From NCBI GenBank assembly GCA_902781515.1, contig CACZJU010000014.1, positions 61,009 through 125,008 on the forward strand: a stretch of DNA of 64,000 bases, written 5' to 3'. Origin of the DNA: an uncultured Bacteroidales bacterium. GTDB taxonomy: Bacteria; Bacteroidota; Bacteroidia; Bacteroidales; Bacteroidaceae. Position numbers and translations under genes: made by a program. The notes under the pieces are model-generated. The model was not told the DNA's origin. It did not search any database and was given only the letters and a program-made list of their open reading frames with translations. Positions 1-9,391 of this stretch are shown piece by piece (positions within the stretch are counted from its first letter, which is position 1; every line of letters begins with the position of its first letter).

Positions 1-736
1 CCTCAACCAGAATGGTCAGTACATCGTTAATCAGGCTATCGAGAAGATGTCGAAGTCGAAGTACAATGTTGTGAACCCCGATGACATCTGCGAAAACTAT
101 GGTGCCGATACATTACGTCTGTACGAAATGTTCCTTGGTCCCATTGAACAGTCGAAACCTTGGGACGTAGCTGGTATTGATGGTTGTTTCCGTTTTCTGA
201 AGAAGTTCTGGACCCTTTATTGGAACAAGGATGGTAGCTTGGCAGCCGACGACAGCGAGCCAACGGCTGATAACATGAAATCGCTGCATAAGCTCATAAA
301 GAAAGTATCGGAGGATATAGAAGTGTTCAGCTACAATACTTCGATTCCTGCCTTTATGGTAGCCACAACAGAGTTGACGAATCAGAAGTGCCGCAGCCGT
401 AAGGTTTTGGAGCAGTTGGTAGTGCTCATTGCTCCGTTCTGCCCACATATCGCAGAAGAATTGTGGGAGGCTCTGGGTAATAAGACATCTGTCTGCGACG
501 CCCAGTGGCCTTCGTTCGACGAGAAATATCTGGTAGAGTCAACAGTGAAGATGCCTGTGCAGTTCAATGGTAAGGTGCGTTTCACTCTGGAACTTCCTGC
601 CGATATGTCTAAGGAAGACGTTGAAAAGACAGCACTCAGCGCTCCCGATGCTGCTAAATATCTGGAAGGACAGCAGGTCGTTAAGACTGTTGTGGTACCA
701 GGACGCATTATAAACATCGTTATTAAACCTCTCTAA
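1..736 (+). CDS. leuS: Leucyl-tRNA synthetase, C-terminal part (5' end outside window)
   Basis: Class I aminoacyl-tRNA synthetase that charges tRNA-Leu. The frame is open from base 2, so only about the last 245 residues are present. The KMSKS signature, which closes over ATP in the class I catalytic core, is visible near base 47 and reads on as [20 protein letters not shown], the usual LeuS context. It is followed by the helical anticodon-binding domain (about 250-480) and the small C-terminal domain that ends [11 protein letters not shown]. The stop at 734-736 is followed after 4 bases by the first YitT-like gene, so the two are probably co-transcribed. Identity is secure from the KMSKS context and the C-terminal sequence. 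Confidence 0.95.
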   Translation, partial: LNQNGQYIVNQAIEKMSKSKYNVVNPDDICENYGADTLRLYEMFLGPIEQSKPWDVAGIDGCFRFLKKFWTLYWNKDGSLAADDSEPTADNMKSLHKLIKKVSEDIEVFSYNTSIPAFMVATTELTNQKCRSRKVLEQLVVLIAPFCPHIAEELWEALGNKTSVCDAQWPSFDEKYLVESTVKMPVQFNGKVRFTLELPADMSKEDVEKTALSAPDAAKYLEGQQVVKTVVVPGRIINIVIKPL

Positions 737-740
737 TACT

Positions 741-1658
741 ATGGCACAGAAATCATCAAAAATCCTACGCAGGGCTTGGGAATTCTCAAAGGATTTCCTT
801 TACCTCAACCTCGGTATGGCTATATATATGGCCGGGTGGACAGTGTTCTTGCTTCCCTACCACATTCCCACCGGCGGATGGGTAGGTGCGTGCTCAATTC
901 TCTACTATGCCACGGGATTCCCGATGAGTTATGCCGTGCTGATAGGAAATGGTATCCTGCTCTCCATTGCTCTATGGCAATTAGGGTGGAAATTTACCGT
1001 AAAGACGGGATATGCCGTAATCTCGATGGTGTTCTTCCTTGAGATAGGACAACGTATTATGACTGGTGACGATGGGCAGTTCATCCAGATATTAGGTCCC
1101 AACGAATCTACTATGGCCTGTGTTCTGGGTGCTCTCATCAACGGCTTGGGCGTTGGACTTTGCTTCCTTTCCGGAGGTGTTACCGGTGGTTGGGATATTG
1201 TGGCAGCCATTGTGAACAAATACAAGCCCATCTCGTTCGGTCGTGTGCTGCTCTACCTCGACCTTACTGTAATCGGATGCAGCTATTTTATTTTCAAGAC
1301 GAAATACCCAGACGATGCATGGCACATGGTGGTATTCGGTTATGTGACTCTCTTCGTTTACACTTATGCAGCCGATATGCTTATCAACTCTGCCAAGCAG
1401 GATGTACAGCTCATCATCATGACTACTAAGGGCGAATTGCTGGCTCGCATAATACGCGAACGTACTGGTCACACTATGACGCAGATAAACGGTGAAGGTT
1501 GCTACAGTCACGCTCCCATAAACGTGATGCTGCTGATGGTGCATCGTCACGAACAGATAAGCGTGTTGCGAACGATTCAGGATGTTGACCCTGCCGCATT
1601 CGTATCGTCGAGTCGTGTTGAGGGTGTTTATGGACTTGGTTTCAATAGAATTAAATGA
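741..1658 (+). CDS. YitT-family membrane protein (first of a tandem pair)
   Basis: Predicted inner-membrane protein of 305 residues. It has about five hydrophobic segments in the first 210 residues, typical of the YitT/DUF161 domain, with the glycine-rich stretch LPYHIPTGGWVGACSILYYA and the motif FLSGGVTGGWDIVA. A soluble C-terminal DUF2179-like domain (about 220-300) ends VEGVYGLGFNRIK. The substrate of this family is not established. The gene follows leuS by 4 bases and is followed 32 bases later by a paralogue of the same architecture, so they may act together or as a heteromer. Annotation at family level only. Confidence 0.85.
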   Translation: MAQKSSKILRRAWEFSKDFLYLNLGMAIYMAGWTVFLLPYHIPTGGWVGACSILYYATGFPMSYAVLIGNGILLSIALWQLGWKFTVKTGYAVISMVFFLEIGQRIMTGDDGQFIQILGPNESTMACVLGALINGLGVGLCFLSGGVTGGWDIVAAIVNKYKPISFGRVLLYLDLTVIGCSYFIFKTKYPDDAWHMVVFGYVTLFVYTYAADMLINSAKQDVQLIIMTTKGELLARIIRERTGHTMTQINGEGCYSHAPINVMLLMVHRHEQISVLRTIQDVDPAAFVSSSRVEGVYGLGFNRIK

Positions 1659-1690
1659 TTTAGATTAAAGAATTTAAATTAGGAGAAACT

Positions 1691-2578
1691 GTGATGATAA
1701 AGGAACTGATATTCTCTTACTTTAAGATACTCATTGGCCTTATTGTTTTTTCAATAGGCTACACCTGTTTTATGCTGCCATATCAGATAATGAGTGGTGG
1801 TGTGGCAGGTATTTCTGCTCTTATATACTATGCCACAGGTTTCCATGCCAGCTACTCGTTCTTAATCATCAACGTGGTACTGATACTGATGGCTTGGTAT
1901 ACGTTGGGATGGCGATTCTGTGTCCGTACCATCATAGCCACTGTGGTTGTATCCTTCATGATTGACTACATACAGGCTATGCTAACGGTTGTAGGACCTG
2001 ACGGCAAGGAACAAATGACGCAGTTACTTGGCAATCAAATGTTCATGGCTTGTGTTATTGGTGCGATGATTGAAGGACTCGGATTAGCGATAGTATTCTT
2101 GGCTGGCGGTTCTACCGGAGGCACAGACATTGTGGCTTTGACGGTGAATAAGTATCGCAACATTTCACTTGGTCGAGCCATGCTGTTTGTGGATATTTTC
2201 GTAGTAGGAATGTCTTACTTCATATTCCGCGACATTCAGCGATTGGTGGCTTGCTACACAACTCTGTTCATTTCCATCACCACCATCGATTATGTGGTAA
2301 ACGGTGTGCGACAGAGTGTTCAGTTTACCATCATTTCCACTAAGTATGCCGAGATAGCACAAGCCATATGCGATAAGGTTGACAGAGGTGTTACCATACT
2401 TCATGGCGAGGGTTGGTACAGCAAGGAACCTCGAAGTGTGCTGCTGATCATGGCAAGGAGACAGGAAAGCCGACTTATATTCCAACTCATTCGAATTATA
2501 GACCCAAAAGCCTTTGTCACGATGAGCAATGTAGAAGGCGTGTTTGGTGAAGGTTTCGATAAGATTAAAAAAGGATGA
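1691..2578 (+). CDS. YitT-family membrane protein (second of a tandem pair)
   Basis: Paralogue of the preceding gene with the same layout: multi-pass DUF161 membrane domain, then a DUF2179-like tail ending [15 protein letters not shown]. Shared landmarks are [20 protein letters not shown] and [23 protein letters not shown] at 1691 and ATG at 1694 are both possible starts; the AGGAG at 1681 is better spaced for the ATG. The last codons overlap the start of the rdgB-porZ frame (ATGA-type overlap at 2575-2578), so translational coupling is likely. The transported substrate is unknown. Confidence 0.85.
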   Translation: MMIKELIFSYFKILIGLIVFSIGYTCFMLPYQIMSGGVAGISALIYYATGFHASYSFLIINVVLILMAWYTLGWRFCVRTIIATVVVSFMIDYIQAMLTVVGPDGKEQMTQLLGNQMFMACVIGAMIEGLGLAIVFLAGGSTGGTDIVALTVNKYRNISLGRAMLFVDIFVVGMSYFIFRDIQRLVACYTTLFISITTIDYVVNGVRQSVQFTIISTKYAEIAQAICDKVDRGVTILHGEGWYSKEPRSVLLIMARRQESRLIFQLIRIIDPKAFVTMSNVEGVFGEGFDKIKKG

Positions 2579-5478
2579 AACAACTTGTAATGGCAACCAA
2601 CAACGAGCATAAGCTCCGCGAAATCCGACAGATACTTGCCGGAAGGTTTGAGGTGCGTGGTCTGGCAGATATCGGTTGCCATGAAGATATTCCCGAGACG
2701 GCCGACACACTTGAGGGTAATGCTTTGCAGAAAGCACGATACGTTCACGACAACTATGGCATGGACTGCTTTGCTGATGATACAGGTCTCGAGGTTGATG
2801 CTCTTAATGGTGCACCTGGCATATATACTGCCCGCTTTGGTCACATGAACGGATATGGTGAAAGTCACGATTCCGATGCCAACATCCGCTGTCTGCTCGA
2901 TAAGCTTAAGGACAAGGAGAATCGGAGTGCACGTTTCCGCACTGTTATAGCCCTTATCCAAGAAGGCAAGGAGCATTTGTTCGAGGGCATAGTGGAAGGT
3001 GAGATTCTGAAGGAAAAGACAGGAACCGACGGCTTTGGCTACGATCCTATATTTGCCCCTGTTGAGGCAGGTGTCAGTTTCGCTGAGATGGGACCGGAGG
3101 AGAAAAACCGTATAAGTCATCGCGGTCGTGCCACTCAGAAGTTGGCAGCCTTCCTGAAACTTCTTGTCATGATATTCACGTTTGCCCTTCCTTCTTCTCT
3201 TTTTGCACAGAAGATAGGCGAGTGGCAAGTATATCCCTCTTATTGTATTGCAAAGAAGACTGTAAGTTTTGGCAGTTCAGTATATGTCCTGACAATTGCT
3301 CAGGAAAGAGTAGTTATAGACCCTTCGCAGACTTATAATCTGATGCGATACGATGCTGAGGACACCTCTGTGAAGACATACAACAGTCTGGAAAATCTCA
3401 ACGACCAACAGATTTCGCATATTGCATACAGTGCAGACGTAAAGCGCCTGATAATTGTATATAAAAATGGTAATATAGATTTGCTGGATGCCGAGGACAA
3501 GGTGCAGAACATCGCCAGTCTGAAGGAGAGCACCATCAGCAACCGTCAGGTCAACAATGTCACAGTCAGCGGAAATACAGCATATCTTGCTACAGGATTT
3601 GGCTACATAACAGTGAATATGGCTGAAGGCATCATCATGGATACTTACAGGTTGGGAATAGATGTTAGTGCCATTGCAGTCCTCAACGATAAAATCTATC
3701 TTGGTTCCAAGTCAGGTCTCTACGAGTCAACATCGGAGAACTTGCATGTTCTTAGTAATTGGAAACAGCTATCGACCTTTGGTTCTTATGACAAGTTGAT
3801 TTCGTTCGATGATAACGTATATATGATGAATGCGAGCGGAGTCTATCGTCTAAGGTTTGAGAACAATCCGTTCGACTTTGAATTGCTCTATTCGAACAAC
3901 CAATGCCGTTTCCTTACCGTTGCCAATAACCAGATGATATTTGGTAATGGACAAAAGATTTTCGTGTATTCCGATGCCACACATTCTCAGACATTCGATA
4001 TGGAGAACAACTGGAACGATTTGTCGTATGCCGGTGGCTTATTCTGGGCATGTGAAGGAGATGAGGGATTGAAGGGATATAAGTTATCATCCGATGGATT
4101 CACACAAAAAGTCGGAAGCATTAAACCTAACAGTCCCGTTCGTTCCTTGGCTTATCGTGTACGATATGTTGGTGACCGTCTGCTTGTGAGTGGTGGCGTT
4201 AATACATATCTTGAATTATTCAATCCTGCAACGGCAATGTACTATGAGGATGGTGAATGGACTAATTTCGATGAGGAAGGTCCTGCAACGCAATATCCGA
4301 ATCTAAACCATTGGAATACTACCCATGTTGTGCAAGACCCCAATGATCCTACGCATCATTTTGCGAGCCCCTATCGTACTGGACTTTACGAGTATCGCAA
4401 TGGTAAGTTCGTGGGTTTATATAATTCTGAAAACAGTCCTTTGCGGCAGATTGGGAATTATGGTTTGAACTATGTTGGCTGTGCAGGTTTGCAATATGAT
4501 GAAAGTGGAAATTTATGGATAATGAACCAAACGACCGATACCATCATTCGTATTATCCAGCCTTCAGGTCGTTGGCTCTCATTATACTATGATGAAATAA
4601 AAAAAACGCCGACTCCAGAGGATTTCCTCTTCACTACCAGTGGTGTTAATTTCTTGGTCAGTCGCCGTATGTCTGGTCGTGGAATATTTGGTTTCCACAC
4701 AAATGGAACTCTTAATACCGTTCGCGACGACCGTCATGTTCTGCGAACTACAATAACAAATCAGGACGGGACTTCATACACTCCCGACGAGTTCTATAGC
4801 ATTGCTGAGGACATGGATGGTCGTGTGTGGTGTGGAACAATTTTAGGACTGTTTGTAATCAACGACCCGACTACATTCTTCGACAGCGATTTCAAGTTCG
4901 AGCAGATAAAGATTTCGCGTAACGACGGCAGCAACCTTGCCGACTATCTCCTTTCAGGCGTTTCCATCACAGCAATAGCAGTAGATGGTGCCAATCGCAA
5001 GTGGATAGGTACTGCCAACAACGGTTTGTACTTGGTTAGTAGCGACGGACAGGAGTTGCTTCAACATTTCGACACCGATAATTCACCCATACTTAGCAAC
5101 TCCATACAGAGTATAGCCATTCATCCTACCACAGGTTGTGTTATGATAGGTACTGATGCTGGTCTGTGCAGTTACATTAGTGATGCCACAGAGGCAGAGG
5201 AAGAGTTGCGAGGAGACAGTGTGTATTCCTATCCCAACCCCGTTAGTCCGGACTATACAGGACCGATTGTTGTGCGCGGACTAACTATGGACGGTGAGGT
5301 AAAGATATGTTCCTCAACTGGTCAGTTGATTTGGAGCGGACATTCCAATGGTGGCACATTCACATGGAACGGACTTAACAAGAGCGGTCGCCGTGTTTCA
5401 AGTGGTGTATATCAGGTCATTGCCAATAATGCAGAGGGTAAGAAAGCTGTTGTTTGTCGAATAATAGTAATTAAATAA
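2575..5478 (+). CDS. Fused frame: RdgB/HAM1 (d)ITP/XTP pyrophosphatase plus PorZ-like T9SS beta-propeller
   Basis: One uninterrupted 967-codon frame holding two unrelated proteins. Residues 1 to about 195 are a complete RdgB/HAM1 non-canonical purine NTP pyrophosphatase: [12 protein letters not shown] at the N-terminus, [18 protein letters not shown], and [16 protein letters not shown] at the usual C-terminal end. Such enzymes hydrolyse dITP and XTP in the cytoplasm. From about residue 196 the sequence turns into a signal peptide ([17 protein letters not shown]) and a two-component-regulator-type beta-propeller matching PorZ, starting [11 protein letters not shown] and ending in a T9SS-like C-terminal domain (YSYPNPVSP ... 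[11 protein letters not shown]). PorZ is an outer-membrane-associated part of type IX secretion. A literal fusion would bury the signal peptide, so PorZ is probably made from an internal start (TTG 3142, CTG 3154 or ATG 3169), or a stop has been lost. Confidence 0.85.
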   Translation: MKQLVMATNNEHKLREIRQILAGRFEVRGLADIGCHEDIPETADTLEGNALQKARYVHDNYGMDCFADDTGLEVDALNGAPGIYTARFGHMNGYGESHDSDANIRCLLDKLKDKENRSARFRTVIALIQEGKEHLFEGIVEGEILKEKTGTDGFGYDPIFAPVEAGVSFAEMGPEEKNRISHRGRATQKLAAFLKLLVMIFTFALPSSLFAQKIGEWQVYPSYCIAKKTVSFGSSVYVLTIAQERVVIDPSQTYNLMRYDAEDTSVKTYNSLENLNDQQISHIAYSADVKRLIIVYKNGNIDLLDAEDKVQNIASLKESTISNRQVNNVTVSGNTAYLATGFGYITVNMAEGIIMDTYRLGIDVSAIAVLNDKIYLGSKSGLYESTSENLHVLSNWKQLSTFGSYDKLISFDDNVYMMNASGVYRLRFENNPFDFELLYSNNQCRFLTVANNQMIFGNGQKIFVYSDATHSQTFDMENNWNDLSYAGGLFWACEGDEGLKGYKLSSDGFTQKVGSIKPNSPVRSLAYRVRYVGDRLLVSGGVNTYLELFNPATAMYYEDGEWTNFDEEGPATQYPNLNHWNTTHVVQDPNDPTHHFASPYRTGLYEYRNGKFVGLYNSENSPLRQIGNYGLNYVGCAGLQYDESGNLWIMNQTTDTIIRIIQPSGRWLSLYYDEIKKTPTPEDFLFTTSGVNFLVSRRMSGRGIFGFHTNGTLNTVRDDRHVLRTTITNQDGTSYTPDEFYSIAEDMDGRVWCGTILGLFVINDPTTFFDSDFKFEQIKISRNDGSNLADYLLSGVSITAIAVDGANRKWIGTANNGLYLVSSDGQELLQHFDTDNSPILSNSIQSIAIHPTTGCVMIGTDAGLCSYISDATEAEEELRGDSVYSYPNPVSPDYTGPIVVRGLTMDGEVKICSSTGQLIWSGHSNGGTFTWNGLNKSGRRVSSGVYQVIANNAEGKKAVVCRIIVIK
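3142..3218 (+). other. Internal signal peptide and candidate PorZ start inside the rdgB-porZ frame
   Basis: Candidate in-frame starts are TTG at 3142, CTG at 3154 and ATG at 3169. Starting at 3154 gives a lysine, a hydrophobic core and an AQ cleavage end, which is a textbook lipid-free signal peptide. No separate stop for rdgB exists before this point. The simplest reading is that porZ once began with ATG where CTG AAA CTT CTT now stands. Which start is used cannot be decided from sequence alone. Confidence 0.5.
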
Positions 5479-5486
5479 AAAGTAAA

Positions 5487-5518
5487 TTTGGATTATTTAC
5501 ATGATTATCGTAATTTTG
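5487..5518 (+). promoter_or_regulatory. Bacteroidota sigma-ABfr promoter for aroQ
   Basis: TTTG at 5487-5490 and TAATTTTG at 5511-5518, separated by exactly 20 nt, match the Bacteroidota -33/-7 consensus. The aroQ ATG is about 30 nt downstream. Confidence 0.75.
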
Positions 5519-5548
5519 CTAGCAAATTAACCATAATAAGTACGTACT

Positions 5549-5971
5549 ATGAGAAGAATTTTGATTATGAACGGTCCCAACCTCAATCTGTTGGGAAAGC
5601 GTGAAACAGAGATTTACGGAGTGCATGACTTCAAGAGTTATCTGGAACAGTTGCGTGAGCGTTATCCCGACGTACGCCTCGATTTCTTCCAGTCAAACAT
5701 GGAAGGTGCACTCATCGATAAGCTGCATGAGGCTGGTTTTGGCAAGGTCGATGGCATCATTCTGAATGCAGGAGCCTACACCCACACCAGCGTTGCTATA
5801 TTGGATGCCATCAAGGCTATCAACTGCCCAGTTGTAGAGGTTCATATTTCCAATGTCTTTGCACGTGAGGAATTCCGTCACAAGAGCATGATAAGTCCTG
5901 CATGTAAGGGAGTTGTCACTGGCTTTGGCTTAGATTCTTACCGTGTAGCTCTCGAAGGCCTGCTTGGATAA
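5549..5971 (+). CDS. aroQ: 3-dehydroquinate dehydratase, type II
   Basis: Catalyses the third step of the shikimate pathway, 3-dehydroquinate to 3-dehydroshikimate. At 140 residues it has the usual type II length. MNGPNLNLLGKRE at the N-terminus carries the catalytic region. ILNAGAYTHTSVAILDAI and EVHISNVFAREEFRHKS are further family signatures, with the catalytic His in the HISN loop. It has its own promoter at 5487-5518. The O-methyltransferase gene starts inside its last codons (TTG at 5964), so the two are probably translated together although their functions are unrelated. Confidence 0.96.
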   Translation: MRRILIMNGPNLNLLGKRETEIYGVHDFKSYLEQLRERYPDVRLDFFQSNMEGALIDKLHEAGFGKVDGIILNAGAYTHTSVAILDAIKAINCPVVEVHISNVFAREEFRHKSMISPACKGVVTGFGLDSYRVALEGLLG

Positions 5972-6605
5972 CGCAATAGAGGAATACATCCGGTCTCACA
6001 TAGATCCTGAAGACGACTATCTTCACCGTCTGTATCGCGACACTCAGTTGAGGTTGTCGTACGGACAGATGGCAAGTGGTCATGTTCAGGGTCGCTTGCT
6101 TAAGATGCTTACCCGGATGATACGTCCCAAGTTGGTTGTAGAACTCGGCACATTCAGCGGATATTCAGCATTGTGCCTTGCCGAGGGCTTAGAAGATGGA
6201 GCTGTGCTTCACACCTTCGAGGTGTACGACGAGCAGGAAGATTTCACCCGTCCGTGGCTCGAAGGCTCGAAATATGCCGACCGCATCCGGTTCCACATTG
6301 GCGATGCTTTGCAGTTGATTCCAGAGATGGGACTTCAGGACATTGATATGGCTTTCATCGATGCCGACAAGCGTCACTATACGGAGTTCTACGAAATGCT
6401 GTTGCCAAGAATGCGAAAGGGTGGATTCATCGTTGCCGATAATACGCTGTGGTATGGTCATGTGGTTGAAAACGAAACTCGGCAAAGCGACTTGCAGACA
6501 CTTGGCATCAAGGCCTTCAACGATATGTTGGCAAAGGACCAGCGGGTAGAAAAGGTGATAGTCCCTGTTCGCGACGGACTCACCCTGATTAGGGTGAAGG
6601 ATTAA
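5964..6605 (+). CDS. Class I SAM-dependent O-methyltransferase (catechol OMT-like)
   Basis: 213-residue cytoplasmic methyltransferase of the CCoAOMT/COMT-like family. VVELGTFSGYSALCLAEGL is the SAM-binding motif I region, and MAFIDADKRHYTEFYE with GGFIVADNTLW are the metal and SAM pocket motifs. The start is TTG at 5964, overlapping the aroQ stop, with no better downstream start before the conserved region. The natural substrate cannot be read from the sequence. The gene is followed by a short AT-rich tandem repeat (6602-6650) and rbfA. Confidence 0.88.
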   Translation: MDNAIEEYIRSHIDPEDDYLHRLYRDTQLRLSYGQMASGHVQGRLLKMLTRMIRPKLVVELGTFSGYSALCLAEGLEDGAVLHTFEVYDEQEDFTRPWLEGSKYADRIRFHIGDALQLIPEMGLQDIDMAFIDADKRHYTEFYEMLLPRMRKGGFIVADNTLWYGHVVENETRQSDLQTLGIKAFNDMLAKDQRVEKVIVPVRDGLTLIRVKD

Positions 6606-6650
6606 TTATCAATTTTCAATTATCAATTATCAATTATCAATTTTCAATTA
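6602..6650. repeat. AATTATCAATT-type short tandem repeat
   Basis: Degenerate tandem repeat of an about 11-nt unit filling the gap between the O-methyltransferase and rbfA. Similar repeats recur at 43655-43686 and 59683-59714, and a coding copy is seen at 10117-10150. Confidence 0.8.
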
Positions 6651-6657
6651 AATAAAG

Positions 6658-6996
6658 GTGGATAGTACAAGACAAAACAAAGTAGCACGACTGATACAGA
6701 AGGAGCTTAGCGAGATATTTGTTGCCGACGCACGCCACATGCATGGTGTGCTGATTAGCGTCAGCCAATGTCGCATCAGTCCCGATATGAGTGTCTGCCG
6801 TGTCTATCTGAGCGTATTTCCCAGCGAACGTGCTGAGGAGATAGTCAACAATATCAGTGCCAACCAGAAGCAGGTACGTTTCGAACTTGGCAACCGTATG
6901 CGTCATCAGTTACGCATCATTCCTGAGTTGAAATTCTTCATCGACGACTCTCTCGACTATGCCAAGCATATCGATGAGTTGCTGGATAAAGTTTAA
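6658..6996 (+). CDS. rbfA: 30S ribosome-binding factor A
   Basis: RbfA (112 residues) binds 16S rRNA during late 30S maturation. The single KH-like domain begins RQNKVARLIQKELSEIF and contains ISPDMSVCRVYLSVFPSE and IIPELKFFIDDSLDYAKHI, which are standard family positions. Start is GTG at 6658 just after the tandem repeat; no ATG fits the conserved N-terminus. A 26-nt repeat-like spacer separates it from the permease gene. Confidence 0.93.
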   Translation: MDSTRQNKVARLIQKELSEIFVADARHMHGVLISVSQCRISPDMSVCRVYLSVFPSERAEEIVNNISANQKQVRFELGNRMRHQLRIIPELKFFIDDSLDYAKHIDELLDKV

Positions 6997-7022
6997 GAGT
7001 TTAAAGGGTTTAAGGGGTTAAG

Positions 7023-8264
7023 GTGAATTACAGGGCTTTCATAGCTTGGCGTTACCTTTTTTCGAAGAAAAGTCACCACGCCATTAACATCATCTCGGGC
7101 ATATCGGCCTGTGGTGTAGCTATTGCCACGTTGGCAATGGTGTGCACCTTGAGTGTGTTCAATGGTTTTCAGAGTCTGGTGGCAGACCTCTTCACCGACT
7201 TCGATCCAGAGTTGAAAGTCACCCTTGCCGAGGGACGCACGCTGAAAGCCAATGACCCTGCCGTAGCCCAACTTCGTAACCATCCCGATGTGGAGGTAGT
7301 GACACTCTCACTCGAGGATCAGGCAATGGTGGTGCGCGACGGACATCAGGTGGTGGTAACGATAAAGGGTGTTGACGATACATACAGTCAACAGATGAAT
7401 CTTCCTCATCTCCTCTATCCTCAGACAGAGGAAACCGAACTCCCATTGCACGCCGATGTCCTGGAATATGCCATACCCGGCATCCAGTTGGCTATGCAAT
7501 TGGGTTTGCGTCCCGATTTCGACCCTTCGCTCCTCATCTATGCCCCCAAACGTGGCGAACGGGTGAATATGGCTAATCCCATGGGCAGTTTCTCGGTCGA
7601 TGAACTCATGAGCTCTGGTCATGTCTTTCAGGTGAAGCAGTCGAAATACGATGCCAACTACATCATCACCTCGCTTGCTTTTGCCCAGCGCCTGTTCGAC
7701 CGCGAGAACAAGATTTCCCAGATTGAACTGCGACTGCGTCAGGGAGCTGGCATCAGGAGTGTTAAGCGCGATATTGCCCGTCAGCTCGGACCTCGTTTTG
7801 TGGTTCAGGACCGCTACGAGCAGCAGAGCGATGTGTTCCGTATCATGCGCATCGAAAAACTCATAGCCTACCTCTTCCTTACATTCATACTGCTTGTTGC
7901 CAGTTTCAATATTGTGGGTTCGCTCTCCATGCTTATGATTGACAAGCGAGCCGACATTCAGACGCTGCGCAATCTTGGAGCCACGCCCGGCGATGTCCGT
8001 CGCCTGTTTGTTCTCGAAGGCAACATGATAAGTTTCTTTGGAGCCCTCATCGGCATTGTCATCGGAGTGGCTTTATGCTGGGTTCAGCAGCAATACGGAA
8101 TCATCAGTATGGGACGCAGCGAGGGTTCGTTCATTGTCGAAAGCTATCCCGTCGTTGTACGTGCTTGGGACATCGTCCTCATCTTCTTTACCGTGCTGGC
8201 AGTCAGCGCACTTGTCGTATGGTATCCCGTACGTCGTCAAATCGGAAAGGACATCTTTGAGTAA
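7023..8264 (+). CDS. LolC/LolE-like ABC transporter permease (lipoprotein release)
   Basis: Inner-membrane permease of the MacB/FtsX superfamily. It has one N-terminal membrane segment (IISGISACGVAIATLAMVC), a periplasmic core of about 230 residues, then three C-terminal membrane segments. The FtsX signature MLMIDKRADIQTLRNLGAT lies in the loop after the second. The opening NYRAFIAWRYLFSKKSHHAI is characteristic of LolC/LolE proteins, which release outer-membrane lipoproteins with the LolD ATPase. No LolD is encoded in the window. Start GTG at 7023. The stop overlaps the next ATG by one base. Confidence 0.87.
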   Translation: MNYRAFIAWRYLFSKKSHHAINIISGISACGVAIATLAMVCTLSVFNGFQSLVADLFTDFDPELKVTLAEGRTLKANDPAVAQLRNHPDVEVVTLSLEDQAMVVRDGHQVVVTIKGVDDTYSQQMNLPHLLYPQTEETELPLHADVLEYAIPGIQLAMQLGLRPDFDPSLLIYAPKRGERVNMANPMGSFSVDELMSSGHVFQVKQSKYDANYIITSLAFAQRLFDRENKISQIELRLRQGAGIRSVKRDIARQLGPRFVVQDRYEQQSDVFRIMRIEKLIAYLFLTFILLVASFNIVGSLSMLMIDKRADIQTLRNLGATPGDVRRLFVLEGNMISFFGALIGIVIGVALCWVQQQYGIISMGRSEGSFIVESYPVVVRAWDIVLIFFTVLAVSALVVWYPVRRQIGKDIFE

Positions 8265-9391
8265 TGACTATCTCTCCGTTTTCCCGTCCGCTCTATGTGA
8301 TGCTGAAGCCGGTGGGCGCTCGCTGCAATCTGGCTTGCGACTACTGCTACTATCTCTCCAAGCAACAGCTTTATGCCGATGAGAGGCGTCATCTGATGAG
8401 CGAACAGTTGCTCGAGGAGTTCACGCGTCAGTACATCTCTGCTCAGACCACCGACGAGGTGCTTTTCACATGGCACGGAGGCGAGGCAATGATGCGTCCG
8501 CTTTCGTTCTATCAGCACGCCGTCGAGCTTCAGAAGAAATATGCCGACGGACACATCATCTCCAACGCCCTGCAAACCAACGGCACCCTTATTACTGAGG
8601 AATGGGCACGTTTCCTCCACGATGAGCATTGGCTTGTCGGAGTCAGCATCGACGGACCGCAGGAAGTTCACGACCCCTATCGCCGCACTCCGCAGGACGA
8701 ACCCACATGGGCTCGCGTTCGCAGGGGCATAGACATTCTCAATCGCTATCATGTCGAGTGGAACGCAATGGCTGTTGTCAACAACCTCAATGCCAAGCAA
8801 CCCTTGGAGTTCTACCGTTTTTTCCGCGACGACCTTCAGTGCCGCTTCCTTCAGTTCACCCCCGTGGTGGATGGTGGAGAGTGGAAAGGCGAGGGTGGAG
8901 GCTTCAAAGTAGAGAGCGTGGAGTGGGGGCATTTTTTGTGCGAAATCTTCGATGAATGGGCGAAAAACGACGTTGGCGAGATGTTCGTTCAGCTCTTCGA
9001 TGCCACCCTTGCCAACTGGGTGGGCGTAACTCCAGGCTTTTGCACTATGGCTCACTCTTGTGGTCATGCAGCCGTAATGGAGTGGAACGGCGATGTCTAT
9101 TCCTGCGACCATTTCGTCGAGCCTCGTCACCTGTTGGGCAACATACGCGAGCACTCCCTGATAGAACTGATGTACGGCGAACAGCAGACGGCCTTCAGCC
9201 AAATAAAGCAGGGACAGTTGAGCGACGATTGCCGTCAGTGCCCCTGGCTCTTTGCCTGCAACGGCGAGTGCCCCAAGAACCGCATCCTACCGGGCCGTCG
9301 CAACTATCTGTGCGAGGGCTATCGCATGTTCTTCCGTCATGTAGCTCCTTGGATGGACGAAGCTGCTCGTCAATTCTCAACGAACAGCTAA
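8264..9391 (+). CDS. Radical SAM/SPASM enzyme, anaerobic sulfatase-maturase (anSME) type
   Basis: 375 residues. The radical SAM cluster motif CNLACDYC (C21, C25, C28) is followed by the anSME-like YYLSKQQLY. The SPASM region carries CGHAAVMEWNGDVYSCDHF and CRQCPWLFACNGECPKNR, which would ligate two auxiliary Fe-S clusters. The family converts Cys or Ser of type I sulfatases to formylglycine. No sulfatase is encoded in the window, so the partner is elsewhere or the substrate differs. The central segment around 8876-8935 is Gly/Glu rich and repetitive. Start ATG overlaps the previous stop; the 3' end overlaps the convergent gene by 4 bases. Confidence 0.85.
   Translation: MTISPFSRPLYVMLKPVGARCNLACDYCYYLSKQQLYADERRHLMSEQLLEEFTRQYISAQTTDEVLFTWHGGEAMMRPLSFYQHAVELQKKYADGHIISNALQTNGTLITEEWARFLHDEHWLVGVSIDGPQEVHDPYRRTPQDEPTWARVRRGIDILNRYHVEWNAMAVVNNLNAKQPLEFYRFFRDDLQCRFLQFTPVVDGGEWKGEGGGFKVESVEWGHFLCEIFDEWAKNDVGEMFVQLFDATLANWVGVTPGFCTMAHSCGHAAVMEWNGDVYSCDHFVEPRHLLGNIREHSLIELMYGEQQTAFSQIKQGQLSDDCRQCPWLFACNGECPKNRILPGRRNYLCEGYRMFFRHVAPWMDEAARQFSTNS

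Noticed and set aside
2401-3228. 275-codon minus-strand frame opposite YitT and rdgB
   Set aside because: Shadow frame; composition unlike real proteins of the window.
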